Source: G965216255 sp965216255 (GTDB taxonomy: Bacteria > Bacteroidota > Rhodothermia > Rhodothermales > Bin80). From it: DNA of 64,000 nt. The notes beneath the pieces are model-generated. The model ran no database searches. It was not told where the DNA came from and saw nothing but the letters and a program-made list of their open reading frames with translations. The position numbers and the translations under genes are program-made. Location: contig OZ244148.1 in NCBI GenBank assembly GCA_965216255.1, positions 4,402,001-4,466,000 of the forward strand. Reading direction: 5' to 3'. Of this stretch, positions 15,801-24,676 are shown one piece after another. Every line of letters starts with the position of its first letter. Within the stretch, counting starts at the first letter, position 1.

Positions 15801-18738
15801 CCTCCTCGTCTTTCGCATCATCGTCCTGCACCGCTGTCACCGTCACCGTCTGGTCCTCGTCCCAGTTGTCTGTCGTAAACGTCAGACTTGTCGGAGACGG
15901 AGTCACGTCCGTGCCCGCGTGTCCGGTGATCGCTACCATCACATTTGCCGTCGGCTCGCTTGCCAAGTGAACCTCGAAGCTCTTTCCAATGGCGTCTCCC
16001 TCGGCTATCTCCAGTTCTGTCGGTTCCACCACCAGGTCCGGTGTGTCGTCATCGTCCACCGTCACAGTGACCGTGGCCGTAACATCCACGTAGTCGCCTC
16101 CGTTTGCCGTCAACGTCAGCGTTGCCTTGTCATTTACCGCGTCAACGTCTTCTGTCGCCTTGACTGTTACCGTCTGTTTCTCGTCCCAGTTATCCTTCGT
16201 AAACGTCAGACTTGTCGGAGACGGATAACACCGTATGTCTGCGTGCCCCGTGATCGCCACCGTCACGTTTGCCGTCGGCTCGCTCGCCAGCTGAACTTCG
16301 AAACTCTTCCCATTGGCGTCTCCCTCGGCTATCTCCAGTTCTGTCGGTTCCACCACCAGGTCCGGTGTGTCGTCATCGTCCACCGTCACAGTGACCGTGG
16401 CCGTAACATCCACGTAGTCGCCTCCGTTTGCCGTCAGCCTCAGCATCTCCTCCTCGTCTTTCGCATCGTCGTCCTGGCCCGCTGTCACCGTAACCGACTG
16501 GTCTTCGTCCCAGTTGTCCGTCGTAAACGTCAGGCTTGTCGGAGACGGAATCACGTCCGTGCCTGCGTGTCCCGTGATCGTCACCGTTACGCTTGCCGTC
16601 GGCTCGCTCGCCAGCTGAACTTCGAAACTCTTCCCATTGGCGTCACCCTCCACTACCGTAATCGCATCCGGTGTCGCCACCACTGCATAGAAGTCGTCAT
16701 CCTCAATCGTGCCAACCGCAATGACCGCTTTGTCCTCAAAGTAACTGGAGGACATAGTATTGAGCTGAAAAAACTCCGTCTCTTCCGACTCCGTATCATC
16801 GACCAACGTCACTGTAATCGTTTTGGACTGATCCCCCGCCGCAAACGTGATCGAACTCGCGATTTCGATATAGTCAAGGCCTGCCTTCGCGCCACCATTG
16901 TTGACCTGAACCGTTTCATAGTCAATCGTCAGTTCCCGGACCACCGGATTGTCGAAACCGACCTCGAATACCATCGCGCCGGCTCCCTCCAATACCCTCG
17001 CGTCATTCACCCACCAATCGTCGTCTTCCAAGACATAACGTATAGAAGGGTTACCCTGGAGACCGTCAGGGTATTCGTCTGTAATGTCTATGCAGTAACC
17101 TACGAAAGTCTCATGGCCCTCGGGATCGGAATCCTCCAGACCGGCGAATTCCAGTACAACGTTGTTGCTGGACCACACTCCCCCCGGGCGATGTACCAAA
17201 ATGGGATCTGGAAGACTAATGTCAACATCCGGGATTGCAGAAGGCCACCCTGGGACGGGCGTAACATCCCATTCGATAATCGACGAATGCCCCGCATTAA
17301 AATCGTCTAAATCTGCCTCCGATAAACGGCAACGTTCGGTCGTTGTGCATACTTGACCTTCGGGAACGTCCCGATCATCAGGACATTGGTCTTGCGCCTT
17401 GTCCGCATTTGTTACGGATTCGAGTATTGTCGTGTACCTCGCTGGAGCGCGCTGGGCCTCCTGTCCGTCCCACGGTGCGTCGAGCCCACTAGCGTCCCGT
17501 GAGCGTCTAGCAATCTGACATCCTGCACTTAGCGTACCGCCAGCATCGGTGCATACGGCCTCCGGCGACAGTGGATCTGCAGAGACCAATACGGTCACCA
17601 CTGCAGAAGCCGTACCCTCTTGCGCCATTGTACGCACCCGGTATCGATACGCCGCCAGTCCCTCCGGCACCGTCTCCGGCGCTACAAACAGCGGGGTAGA
17701 CGGGGATGCGCCCACTTGCAACACCGGCGCATCCTCCAGCGGCTCCCAATGCCAGGTGACCGCGCCGGAGAAATTACTCTCGCAATCCAGCTCCGCAGGC
17801 GCAGCGGCGGCAACCTGCACCAGCATGTCTGCGCAACTTACGCCAATACTCCGGCCACCCGGCGGCCGAACAGACACCAGCACATCCTGCACCGCTGGAT
17901 CCTCCCCGTCCGCCGACACCACCAGCCGAAATTCGTAGAGTTCCTCCGCCTCGATCCCCCCGGGAATCACAAACTCCGGCGACCGTACCGATGCTGACGG
18001 ATGCAGCCGCTCCAGCGCCGTCACTTGCGTAGCCCCCCGCGCCGTCCAGTGGTACGAATAGGGACCTGGCCCTCCGGCTGCCGACCACTCCCCCCCGAGC
18101 CGAATTGCCCCGTCGCCTGCCTCCCGCTCAATGCGCACCACCCGCGGCCCGTATGCCACGTCAGGCCGGTCCCGTACTGTCAATGCAATTCGCTCGCCCA
18201 CTTCGGTCCCGGCGCGGTCACTCACTGTAACCATAAGTGCCACCGCACGGTCTTTCGGCACGTTCGGCGGTACATGAAACAAGGGTGTGGACGTAGCCTC
18301 CCGTGAGATCAACGCTCGATTCGCTTCACTCACCGTTGACCATTGCCACGCATACGGCGCTGTGCCGCCAGAAACCGCGCACACGGCCAAGACTATATTC
18401 CGCGATCCCTCCACCAACGTCAGATTCGGCGCGCAGGTGACCACAAGACTGTCAGCGTTCGCGCTTTCACGGCCCGGTGCCATTGACTCATTTGCCACGG
18501 GAGTTATTCCCTGGCTAGGATTGGGCTCCCGCCAGAACCCGCTGGCAGCAGCCATAGCACTTCGACCAGCCTCAACATAACCGGTATTCCCCAGCACACT
18601 GGTAAGGTGGTCTGCGTTATGGCATGTATCCGCAGAAACGGTCCTGTCACAGGCAGCCGCTTCGGAAGGTGCTACTAAGGAAAGCACAAGGGCAAGCCAA
18701 AGCACCAACTTGAACCGCCACTTCAGTTTAACTGTCAA
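9874..18738 (-). CDS. Giant Calx-beta repeat autotransporter adhesin
   Basis: 2,954 residues from a TTG at 18738 that opens directly into a signal peptide (KLVLWLALVLSLVAPSEAAA, cleavage near residue 28). Residues ~75-390 look like Ig/PKD-type domains. One Calx-beta domain lies at ~580-690, five nearly identical 108-residue units at ~690-1222, then twelve diverged Calx-beta domains to ~2536 (each DGTA-AG-DY ... G-L-FAPG-T ... DD--E--ETF ... GTI-DND). The last ~340 residues (AYSVWGRGAFTRLSG, then glycine/aromatic strands ending RAAIQW) form a type V autotransporter beta-barrel with a terminal Trp. Calx-beta domains bind calcium; an adhesin role is inferred. No T9SS sorting domain is present. 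Confidence 0.9.
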   Translation of the reverse strand: MTVKLKWRFKLVLWLALVLSLVAPSEAAACDRTVSADTCHNADHLTSVLGNTGYVEAGRSAMAAASGFWREPNPSQGITPVANESMAPGRESANADSLVVTCAPNLTLVEGSRNIVLAVCAVSGGTAPYAWQWSTVSEANRALISREATSTPLFHVPPNVPKDRAVALMVTVSDRAGTEVGERIALTVRDRPDVAYGPRVVRIEREAGDGAIRLGGEWSAAGGPGPYSYHWTARGATQVTALERLHPSASVRSPEFVIPGGIEAEELYEFRLVVSADGEDPAVQDVLVSVRPPGGRSIGVSCADMLVQVAAAAPAELDCESNFSGAVTWHWEPLEDAPVLQVGASPSTPLFVAPETVPEGLAAYRYRVRTMAQEGTASAVVTVLVSADPLSPEAVCTDAGGTLSAGCQIARRSRDASGLDAPWDGQEAQRAPARYTTILESVTNADKAQDQCPDDRDVPEGQVCTTTERCRLSEADLDDFNAGHSSIIEWDVTPVPGWPSAIPDVDISLPDPILVHRPGGVWSSNNVVLEFAGLEDSDPEGHETFVGYCIDITDEYPDGLQGNPSIRYVLEDDDWWVNDARVLEGAGAMVFEVGFDNPVVRELTIDYETVQVNNGGAKAGLDYIEIASSITFAAGDQSKTITVTLVDDTESEETEFFQLNTMSSSYFEDKAVIAVGTIEDDDFYAVVATPDAITVVEGDANGKSFEVQLASEPTASVTVTITGHAGTDVIPSPTSLTFTTDNWDEDQSVTVTAGQDDDAKDEEEMLRLTANGGDYVDVTATVTVTVDDDDTPDLVVEPTELEIAEGDANGKSFEVQLASEPTANVTVAITGHADIRCYPSPTSLTFTKDNWDEKQTVTVKATEDVDAVNDKATLTLTANGGDYVDVTATVTVTVDDDDTPDLVVEPTELEIAEGDAIGKSFEVHLASEPTANVMVAITGHAGTDVTPSPTSLTFTTDNWDEDQTVTVTAVQDDDAKDEEEMLRLTANGGDYVDVTATVTVTVDDDDTPDLVVEPTELEIAEGDANGKSFEVQLASEPTANVTVAITGHAGTDVTPSPTSLTFTTDNWDEDQTVTLKAAEDDDAVNDKATLRLTANGGDYVDVTATVTVTVDDDDTPDLVVEPTELEIAEGDAIGKSFEVHLASEPAANVMVAITGHVGTDVTPSPTSLTFTTDNWDEDQTVTLKAAEDDDAVDDNATLTLTANGGDYVDITTTVAVKVIDNGVAATLQIADARVSESAAAAVFQVRLSEPQASDVTVHYATSDGTAEAGSDYIESRGTLTLAAGAVSKEIRVPITDDAEDEDNETFTVRLSAPAGASLYDAEATGTILDNEPGVSIDADVRVGEAEGNASFTVTMTSASPWDVAVDYATEDGTARAGSDYSETRGTVTFAPGMTQQPIAVAIADDSFDEADETFRIVLSDASAAGLEQAVGTATIIDDDDAPTLEVSGASVSEHVGEAVVFVRLTSAREAEVRVHIATEDGTAAAGADYTASTSELVFAPGDTQESVRIAILEDDLIEGDEAFQVRLSGAQNANIAAEAATVTILDNDTRSDLAIADATVLEDAGTSEVRVRLSPARSTAVTVDWATADGTATAATDYEADSGVVTFAPGATEQTINVTVLNDAVDEASETFVVRLSNASGNAEIVRSTSGVTILDDDGAAALTISDLTTQESAGAVRVHVTLSPASDEAVTVQYATSDGTATVGEDYTVQSGTLTIPAKDTEARIEVTILNDLTVEAAETFTVTLTSPAGAEISRGAATVTINDDDLPVLSIDDVVANEDDAQAKFTVSLNVPSIRSVRVQYASLDGSATTGQDFHPASGALVIPPGQISGQVEVNVIEDALVEGDETFTLNLSNPTGAELGEATGEGTIRDNDVYRLSVDNVVVGEADGEARFTVSLDRANPAQTVRVNYATIDGAATAAADYEERTGTLEIVPGVQGGTIGVPILDDAEREGTEAFALVLSGAQNAEIADAQGTGTIVDNDLLNLRIANARANEDAGQMLFVISLDASSSLAVSTAYETQQASATQGVDYVRAAGRLRFEPGETQKTIAVDLLDDDLDEPNETFTVSLSKAENAEYALPEATGTIVDDDGQPVLNVVSSVRVGEGDGSAAFAVTLSNPGSFEVTAMYATTDGTATAGADYESATGTLHIAPGETAGMITVPIFEDDVREGDETFSLSLSGAQNASLRLATGTGTILDNDAEPSLNIDDVAVAEDAGSAVFSVTLSGPSAAAVSVAYATEDETATMGADYEGATGTLRIAPGETAGTITVLILSDDLAEEDETFLVKLSGAENAEITDGTGRGTITDNDEPVTISIHDAQAMEDARILHLPVRLSRASSRVVSVRFESSDIEAEAGLDYTASRGIVAFERGSTKGVLSISVLDDELDEEAEETFRVTLSRPTNAAIARAAGTGTIVDNDGVPLLRIDDITASGGEAIFTVSLSVPSARLVTATYRTFDGTAQAGADYVMASGTLAFAPGDMEEEVHVRLLRDERDWRKETFSLALESASNAMLEDAVATATIVEEESVEEGVLKAYLARFARTAAGHVVEAMAERLQWLDIDPACAPVAGESLQALRYANPNWNPSAGELLSGCGLAARTGAYSVWGRGAFTRLSGKEGALSLSADVTTAAVGADYRWKSGLMAGLMLSHSQAAGTFAAYAAEGETGSMLTGAYPYVSYRLQSTNIWALAGLGRGSVEVEGAEHVQADLGSRLVAAGATGTLASSTRGRLSYKADALFARAEAKKRANVSVSRLRAGLEGSVVLSRSIHPYLEAALRRDGGDAETGLGLETGGGLRLARPGSRLRAEVSSRGLMKHANGGLAEWGVAAALRYGEPQGLGPTAEIRPVWGHAQSGGMQALWRHDSVVDAAISPPGQKRIEVLFGYGTLLANETGMARPVLAVALRNSGRDYRLGYEVRMHNGLALSASGTARETINSWQPVAYGVTARAAIQW
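15067..16690 (-). repeat. Five tandem 324-bp repeats in the autotransporter gene
   Basis: The landmark CGGTGTGTCGTC recurs at 15391, 15715, 16039 and 16363, an exact 324-bp (108-codon) period. Each unit encodes VDDDDTPDLVVEPTELEIAE, a conserved SPTSLTF-DNWDE block and ANGGDYVDVTATVTVTV. Units differ by scattered substitutions and short swapped blocks (for example DDDAKDEEEMLRL versus DDDAVNDKATL), a sign of recombination among units. Confidence 0.9.
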
Positions 18739-18984
18739 TGTACGTGTTACCTCGCCTTAATTGAGGTATTGTCAACCCACCTTTTTCACCAGAATCTTCA
18801 GGTACATTCCGGGGATCTGCCAGTAGCTTCACAGATCGTACGCAAGTATCTGATTATCATGGTATTGCGAGGGATACAATTCCGCGCTCAAGCGTTCTGT
18901 TTCTTGTATCCCGATGCACAAGAAGGTAAAGGTAGTGCAAACCATAGCCCCTTCGTATTGTTCTAATGTCCCTTCAGCAGCTCG

Positions 18985-20330
18985 GTACAATTAAGCGGGT
19001 CCTACACGGAAAACCTGTCTTCGGACGCAGGCGCCATCCTGGTGCGCGCACAGGGTGCACTCGCCGGATTCAACGAGCGCCTTTCCTGTTCGATTTTCGG
19101 GATCCGGCGCAAACAACCCACAGCGGGAAGCAACTGCGGCGCAGTTCTTTCTGCTCTATCTGCAGGGCTGGCCGCGCCAAAGCGATGCCGACCGCCGGCG
19201 GCATGATCCCCTCATGCGCGTGGCTGCCTCTTCGAGAAGGGGCATTAACGCCGTGAAAGAGGGTAAGCCTCTGGCCTCACAGCCGAGCATCGCGCGTCTG
19301 GTGCGCATGCTGGCGCGCGGACGCACCCTTGCGCGCCTGCGCCGTTTTGCGACTACCTTCGCTGTGGAGCATCTCCTGCAAGCTGGCGGTGGCAAGCGAC
19401 GTGGCTGTGATAGACATAGACGGCCAGGTGATAGATGCCCATGGTGGGCAGCAGGGCAGGGCCTTCCATGGACATTGCAAGCGCACCATTTTCATGCCTC
19501 TTATTGCCAGCTGCGCGGAAGACGGCGCCATGTTGGGGGCCGAGTTGCAGAGCGGTATCCAGAATGTGGAACGGGATTGTTACGAGTTTATTCGGCGCGT
19601 AGCGCTGCAGGTGCGCTGCCATGCGGCCGACCACGTCCTTGCTGCATGCGGGCATTGATAGTGGAGAGTTCTGCGACAAGCTCGGGCGCGGCGGCCACGC
19701 CATGTGTCTCAAAGACTACGCCGCCCTGTGCAGGCCGGCGAATCCACACCTGGCGTGCGGCCAACCAGGGCAGCGGCGGTATCACGAACTAAGTGGAGTC
19801 GCACGCGCCGCGTCGTGCTGGAGCCCACACCGGGCGAATTGTTTGCCCGGCATTATTTTCTGCATACGGATCAGGACAAGAAGGCCTGTCCGGCAGAGAG
19901 CCTTGTGAAGCTCTACCAGAAGAGAGGCAAGGCAGAGAAGCACCAGCGCGAGCGCAAAGCTGCCTGTACACGGGCACTTTCCTCTGCTTCGCGTCCGAAA
20001 ACGCTCTATCGCAACCAGCCTGTTCTGCGGCGGCACGCCGCAAAGCTGCAAGAAGGCAAGGTCTGTGCATGTGGGCCCGTCTCAAGCTGTATCTGTTGGT
20101 GTATCCGTTGATGTATGTGGGGCGTTGCCAGATGCAGTAGTCGGAGGGTCTGCGCATGCAGCTGTCGGCCTTCCTGCGGCACGTTCTGAAGACAGGAGCA
20201 CGCATCGTGCAGCATGCACGCAACATCATAATCCAAGTAGTTGGCAGTGCCCTTGCGGCTTGGGAGCGTTCTTGGAAGCACTGTCGCCAGCTTCAGCGAA
20301 GGACGATCCCCTGCCGCTGCCAAATACGGC
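18985..20330 (+). pseudogene. Decayed IS1380-family transposase
   Basis: Pieces in several frames follow the order of the better-preserved copy at 33122: LLYLQGWPRQSDADRRRHD, then EGKPLASQPSIARLVRML, LARLRRFATTFAVEHLLQAGGG, VAVIDIDGQVIDAHGGQQG, IFMPLIASCAEDGAML, and at 19880-20000 LVKLYQKRGKAEKHQRE. KPLASQPS is the IS1380 signature. At least four frameshifts and stops break it. No inverted repeats were found around it. Confidence 0.7.
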
Positions 20331-20664
20331 AGGCTAACGCTGCTCGCCTATCGGAGCGGGCGCAACTTTCGGACTGTGGACCATGCATGCAGGGGACACG
20401 CATACCCATACGAGGCGCTTAGCCTCAAAAATCCGACCACATTGCCGCATCAGTATGCTGCTTTGGCACCCAAGTCAAGGCTCCGTGAGCCCCCACCGCA
20501 GAATGCTTGCCTGAACATAATGAGGAACCCCTATAGTGCACCTGTAACATTCTCGTCGGGCACATATCGGACCGGTCATGAATAAATATGGGCTAAGAGG
20601 TGGCAATTCCTAAGGTGGGATTCTATCTTAAACCACTGTTTAGAAACTGGGGTGCACTTCGCTC
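20331..20664. other. Intergenic, no gene recognised
   Basis: Short open frames here have no recognisable motif. The last part (20580-20664, AT-richer than its surroundings) probably holds the promoter of the gene at 20665. Confidence 0.4.
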
Positions 20665-22020
20665 ATGATGGGATCGCACTTACAAATGTTCTACCGGCGT
20701 AGCGCTAAGCGCATTGCTTTGTTATGCACTCTTGTTACGGTCCTTTGTTGTAGTCGGGTATCTCATTCGTTCGCAATCCATGGGCAACCTTGGTGGTGCT
20801 GCGAAGATTTAGGGAATGGCCCCAGCTTTGGATGGCTTAGAGATATAACTGTAGCCGCGGACGGCAGTGTGATAATATCTGATTGGTACCACAAAGTAGT
20901 TAGCGTCGATCCAATCACCGGCAACCGAACTGTAATTTCAAGTGATGGCAGTAGTAGCGGTTCCATCCTCCGCCGACCTACAGGCATCGCAATTGAAGCC
21001 AGCGGCTCGCTTGTGGTGGTAGACGCTGAACTGAATGGGATCGTGCGTGTTGATCCAGTCACTGGAGACGGCGAGATTGTTTCCGACGCAAATACCGGCA
21101 TAGGCATGGTGCCCAAACGGTTGACGCGCATCGCGATTGATGCTGATGGCAGTTATCTCGTGACAGCCTACCGCGAGTCGAATTTTGAGCGCGGCTACGT
21201 CATGGTTCGCGTCGATCCAGTCAGTGGTGACCGTACCATCATCTCTGGCTTGAGCATTGGCAATGGCTCACCATTTTTGGACCCTGTTGGGATTGCGGTT
21301 GAGGCTGATGGCTCTGTGCTGGTGGCAGACAATAAACGACCTGCGGTGATTCGTATCGATCCTAGCAGCGGCGATCGGTCGATCCTGTCGGATGTAACCG
21401 GACAAGCCGGTAGTGGCCCAGACTTCTCCGGCATTACTGGAATTATGGTAGCGGCGGATAGTAGTATTGTATTGACAGGGATGATAGAAACGTACGTGGG
21501 AGGGATCTTCAAGATTGATCCGGTCACTGGTGACCGCAGCATCATTCTAGGCCAAGGGCTTGACCCCTTCGAAGCCCTGAATCACCTTGCGGGTGTTGCT
21601 GCAGAAGCCGATGGCTCGTTGGTTGTGGCGGAGAATGTCTGGGTCTATGATGCCGTCACTTCTGCTGTGTGGCGCGTTGATCCGTTAAGTGGGGAACGCA
21701 CATTGCTGTCCTTTACAAACATTGGGACGAGCGCGGAAGATGCAATAGCTGTTCCTGAGCAAATTCCGTTATTGCACGCATTTCCCAATCCTTTCAGATA
21801 TTCCACGACCTTCACTTACCGCGTGCCGGTCACGGACAGGGTTAAACTGACCGTATACGACCTGCTTGGTCGACAAATGGCCGTTCTCGTCGACGAAGAG
21901 CAGCGCACTGGCTCGCATACTGCGATTCTGGATGCGTCAGCCTGGCCGGATGGTGTCTATATGTATCGCCTGGAGGCGGGAAATCAGTTCACGACGGGCA
22001 GCCTCGTGCACCGAAATTAA
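20665..22020 (+). CDS. Secreted beta-propeller protein with T9SS sorting domain
   Basis: 451 residues. A signal peptide follows the internal Met at residue 8 (KRIALLCTLVTVLCC), so 20686 is an alternative start. Residues ~50-360 hold about six repeats of the form GIA-EADGSLVV--D---V-RVDP-SGDRTI-S, an NHL/SMP-30-like beta-propeller. The last ~80 residues are a type A T9SS C-terminal domain (FPNPFRYSTTFTYRVP, VYDLLGRQMAVLVDEEQ, WPDGVYMYRLEAGNQFTTGS), which targets the protein across the outer membrane. It is the only unbroken T9SS-sorted gene in this region. The substrate is unknown. Confidence 0.85.
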   Translation: MMGSHLQMFYRRSAKRIALLCTLVTVLCCSRVSHSFAIHGQPWWCCEDLGNGPSFGWLRDITVAADGSVIISDWYHKVVSVDPITGNRTVISSDGSSSGSILRRPTGIAIEASGSLVVVDAELNGIVRVDPVTGDGEIVSDANTGIGMVPKRLTRIAIDADGSYLVTAYRESNFERGYVMVRVDPVSGDRTIISGLSIGNGSPFLDPVGIAVEADGSVLVADNKRPAVIRIDPSSGDRSILSDVTGQAGSGPDFSGITGIMVAADSSIVLTGMIETYVGGIFKIDPVTGDRSIILGQGLDPFEALNHLAGVAAEADGSLVVAENVWVYDAVTSAVWRVDPLSGERTLLSFTNIGTSAEDAIAVPEQIPLLHAFPNPFRYSTTFTYRVPVTDRVKLTVYDLLGRQMAVLVDEEQRTGSHTAILDASAWPDGVYMYRLEAGNQFTTGSLVHRN

Positions 22021-22043
22021 GCCCCGGGTAACCGGGGGGCTTC
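22020..22043 (+). terminator. Hairpin after the beta-propeller gene
   Basis: AAGCCCCGGGT and ACCGGGGGGCTT form a strong GC stem directly after the stop codon, without a clear T-run, so this may be an RNA 3' end stabiliser or a weak terminator. Confidence 0.4.
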
Positions 22044-22427
22044 CGTACCGCGCCGGTCGAGGCCTCAGGGCCTGACGACATCGCCGCCTCTACTTATCCA
22101 GAAGTCGTGCTGTGACCCCATGTCCTAGCGCTCCGGGTGTAGGCGGAGCGGGCATGGACGGCGATTTCCAGAAGCCGGCCTGTTGCAACTACACAAGAAT
22201 GGCGTCGCGCTCTGCAAGACCGTGGGCGCTTCAGCGGCCACGGCGATGGAAGAGCAGGCGTGTGTGAATGCCATGAGATTCTGTAAACGCAGTTGTGACG
22301 GGGTGTCATTCCTGGAGGGCGACAAGGTTGGCACCTAACGGCCTGCCAGGGGCGCATATTGGCGCCATACAGTCCGTCCGGAGCGATATCTCTTGATAAT
22401 GGATGCTGTCTCGCAGGCCCGTAAAAC
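22044..22427. other. Intergenic, flank of motif copy B
   Basis: No gene recognised. GGGGCGCATATTGGCGCCATA near 22348-22368 matches a sequence in the flank of motif copy A (8226-8249). Confidence 0.4.
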
Positions 22428-22497
22428 CGTCCCGAAATCCCTTGAAAATGCCTCTCATTCCGACCCTTCGATCCATTCGTTAATTACCCTGCACTAG
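22428..22497 (+). repeat. Recurrent ~70-bp motif, copy B
   Basis: Blocks CCGTCCCGAAATCCCTTGAAAA and CCCTTCGATCCATTCG, then TTAATTACCCT. It follows the T9SS-sorted propeller gene. Integrase-like frames downstream (22530-22640) are too degraded to call. Confidence 0.7.
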
Positions 22498-22693
22498 TGA
22501 TAGAGGTCCGCTGAAATCACGCCTGATACCATGACTGAGGGCAGCTTTCTCGTAGCGCTGCTGCAAGTGTATTCTGCGCGTGTGACTCAGGACTCGGCCG
22601 GACCTGCTTCCAAGCTTGTCACCGGGAACGGCATATTGTAAGCAAGCAGGTATTCACATCTTCGCGCCGCTGCTCAGGCGGGTGACCTAGATC

Positions 22694-24074
22694 ATGCATC
22701 GCTCATCGTTTATGCGTACCCGGCACTTTGATCCGATTCCTGGATTGCTCGTTTTGTTGCTGTTGGCAGCTTGTGAAATACTGATTTCCCCCGACTACGG
22801 CCCCGACGGCCCTATTCTTTGCGAAGACCTGTGGTTGGACCATCACGACCCGCTCGTGCAAACCGGCGACGTAGGCGACGTGCTCAGTCCGTCCATTATG
22901 CGGCAAGCAGAATATGTACTACCTATTTTCTGTAGGCCCCGGCATCCCCGGTACGGTGTTCTGACGACCTGGTCCACTGGGTTGCCGCAGGACAGGTGTT
23001 CGATAGCATGCCGGACTGGACACAGTCCGTAATCTCGGAAGAAGAATTCCCGTCTGCGCCGGACGGCACACTTTTCGGAGACAGGTACCACCTCTATAAT
23101 TCGCTCTTATCGTCCGGCTACCATCGGGCTGCCAACCAATGTAGCGCTGGATCCCATGGATCCTGACTACGAATGGGTGGACCAGGGTCCCGTCATCGAA
23201 TCCAAACCCGGGACGGCGGATTCCGTCGCCGTCGATCCCGGTATTGTGCTGGACGCGTCGGGCAGGCCCTGGCTCACATGGGGAGCCTCCGCAAGCGGGA
23301 TCAGATTGCGCCGGCTCGATCCTGGCACAGGCCTGCCGTCCCGTCGGGACAAAACCATCCATACCTTGGCTCGGTATGGTATTTTCGGAGTTCATTTACA
23401 AGCGCCCGTCATTATCGAGCGCAATGGCTCGTACGATCTGTTCGTGACACTAGGGCGTGGCGGCATTACGGTAGGGCGCTCGTCCGATGCCACAGGTCCC
23501 TACACGGCTCGGTTCGGAAAGTCCATGTAGGGGGGGGCTCACAACAGTTCTAGGACGTGACTACTAGGGCCGGATCCTGAGGCCGGGCCACAATTCCGTA
23601 CTGGCAGAGGGTGACCGCTACTTTGTGGTACACCACTTCCACGACAGAGAAAGCGGCGACACGCCCACGCTGCAGGTACGCTCGCTAGTGTGGGATGAAG
23701 GTGGTTGGCCACTGGCCGGGGAGCCCTATGACGGCACGTTCCCGGCCGTAGACAGTAGCCAAATGTCTGATGTGGTTGGTACCTGGGCACACTCAAGAGG
23801 AGGCCTCCCTCCGTATGAGATCAGGGTGATGGCCAACGGACATATCGAAAAGACCGACAGAGGTCGCTTAGGTTACGAACATTGCAGCCGCGGGGGGTCT
23901 TGGCGTCAGGCTGGAGCAACAATTGTACTTGAGTGGAACCGTATTAACCGGATTGACAGCATTATCGTTCTGGTGGATGGAGCATGGTTCGTGGGGCGCA
24001 GTTCTACACCAGGAGGGGCGCCACGTGGACTGACCCGCGGCGTGCGCTTGACCCGCGGCAGTGCTGATGAGTAG
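22694..24074 (+). pseudogene. GH43-like (arabinanase-type) lipoprotein, frameshifted
   Basis: Starts with a lipoprotein signal (LLVLLLLAAC at residues ~17-26), then LDHHDPLVQTGDVGDVLSPSIMRQAEYV, the GH43 'HDPSI' opening. A frame change near 22925 leads to SDDLVHWVAAGQVFDSMPDW, then FPSAPDGTLFGDRYHLYNS. Another change gives MDPDYEWVDQGPVIES, VDPGIVLDASGRPWLTWG and IRLRRLDPGTGLPS. A poly-G run (23530-23537) precedes the last change to DRYFVVHHFHDRESG and LQVRSLVWDEGGWPLAGEP. This is the order of GH43 arabinan-degrading enzymes. At least three frameshifts make it non-functional as read. Confidence 0.7.
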
Positions 24075-24142
24075 CCGGTGGCTTCCACCCTTGAGCGCCC
24101 CGGAAGTCGCGGTGACCGAGTGGGCGCTGAGCACTTGAGCAC

Positions 24143-24289
24143 GAGGCAGCCGTACTTGTGGACGAAAGGCAACGCGGTGGAACGCATTCTCCGCGGCTGG
24201 ATGCCTCTACCTGGCCCAGCGGCGTATACCTGTATCGCCGGGAGGCCAAAGAGCCGTTTACGACGGGCAGTCTGGTGCGCCGCAAGTGA
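24143..24289 (+). pseudogene. T9SS sorting-domain tail remnant
   Basis: 48 codons reading EAAVLVDERQRGGTH, LDASTWPSGVYLYRREAKEP, FTTGSLVRRK then stop. This is the end of a type A C-terminal sorting domain, like the tails at 20665-22020 and 26262-26531. The body it belonged to is not recognisable. The 3' flank (GTGAGCAG-GGAC-CATGGCTGC) matches the 3' flank of the gene ending at 26531. Confidence 0.7.
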
Positions 24290-24340
24290 GCAGCGGACGC
24301 ATGGCTGCATCCGGGCCAAGTCCGGTACCTGCACGCCCTG

Positions 24341-24415
24341 AAAACAGGCTCCGAAAATCCTCCAAAACGCCCTGTTTTCTTGGCCCTTCGATCCTTCTGT
24401 TAATTGCCCTCGACA
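24341..24415 (+). repeat. Recurrent ~70-bp motif, copy C
   Basis: Blocks CAGGCTCCGAAAATCCTCC, AAAACGCCCTG, GGCCCTTCGATCCTTCTG, TTAATTGCCCT. It follows the T9SS tail remnant at 24143-24289. Confidence 0.7.
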
Positions 24416-24676
24416 TGCCTAATCTCACCGCTAACGTGCAAGCAAGTAAGGACCAGCCAGCTGGAGAACGGCCGACAAATGTGGCAGCTTTCTGACAAGG
24501 ATTTCTCTGTGTTCGTTCAGGCTGTAGGAAGGAGGTGGGAGTGCATTCGGCAATCTTCGACGCTAAAAGACAGTCTGGCAGTCCGTAGATTGTAGGCATA
24601 CCGACGTCGGCGCAGCGATTCGATAGAGTCATAATGCGCACCAAGTAGCAGCTGGCAACCGGCACTTCCCGTAGGC

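Noticed and set aside
13240..17310. Long plus-strand open frames (558 and 781 codons) opposite the autotransporter gene
   Set aside because: They are antisense shadows of the Calx-beta repeats, with Arg/His/Cys-rich composition and period-108 repetition mirroring the true gene; no motif or start context supports them.
22530..22640. Integrase-like tail after motif copy B
   Set aside because: A short frame (EGSFLVALLQVYSARV) is vaguely similar to the recombinase C-terminus, but it lacks the Arg/Tyr boxes and is too short to call.
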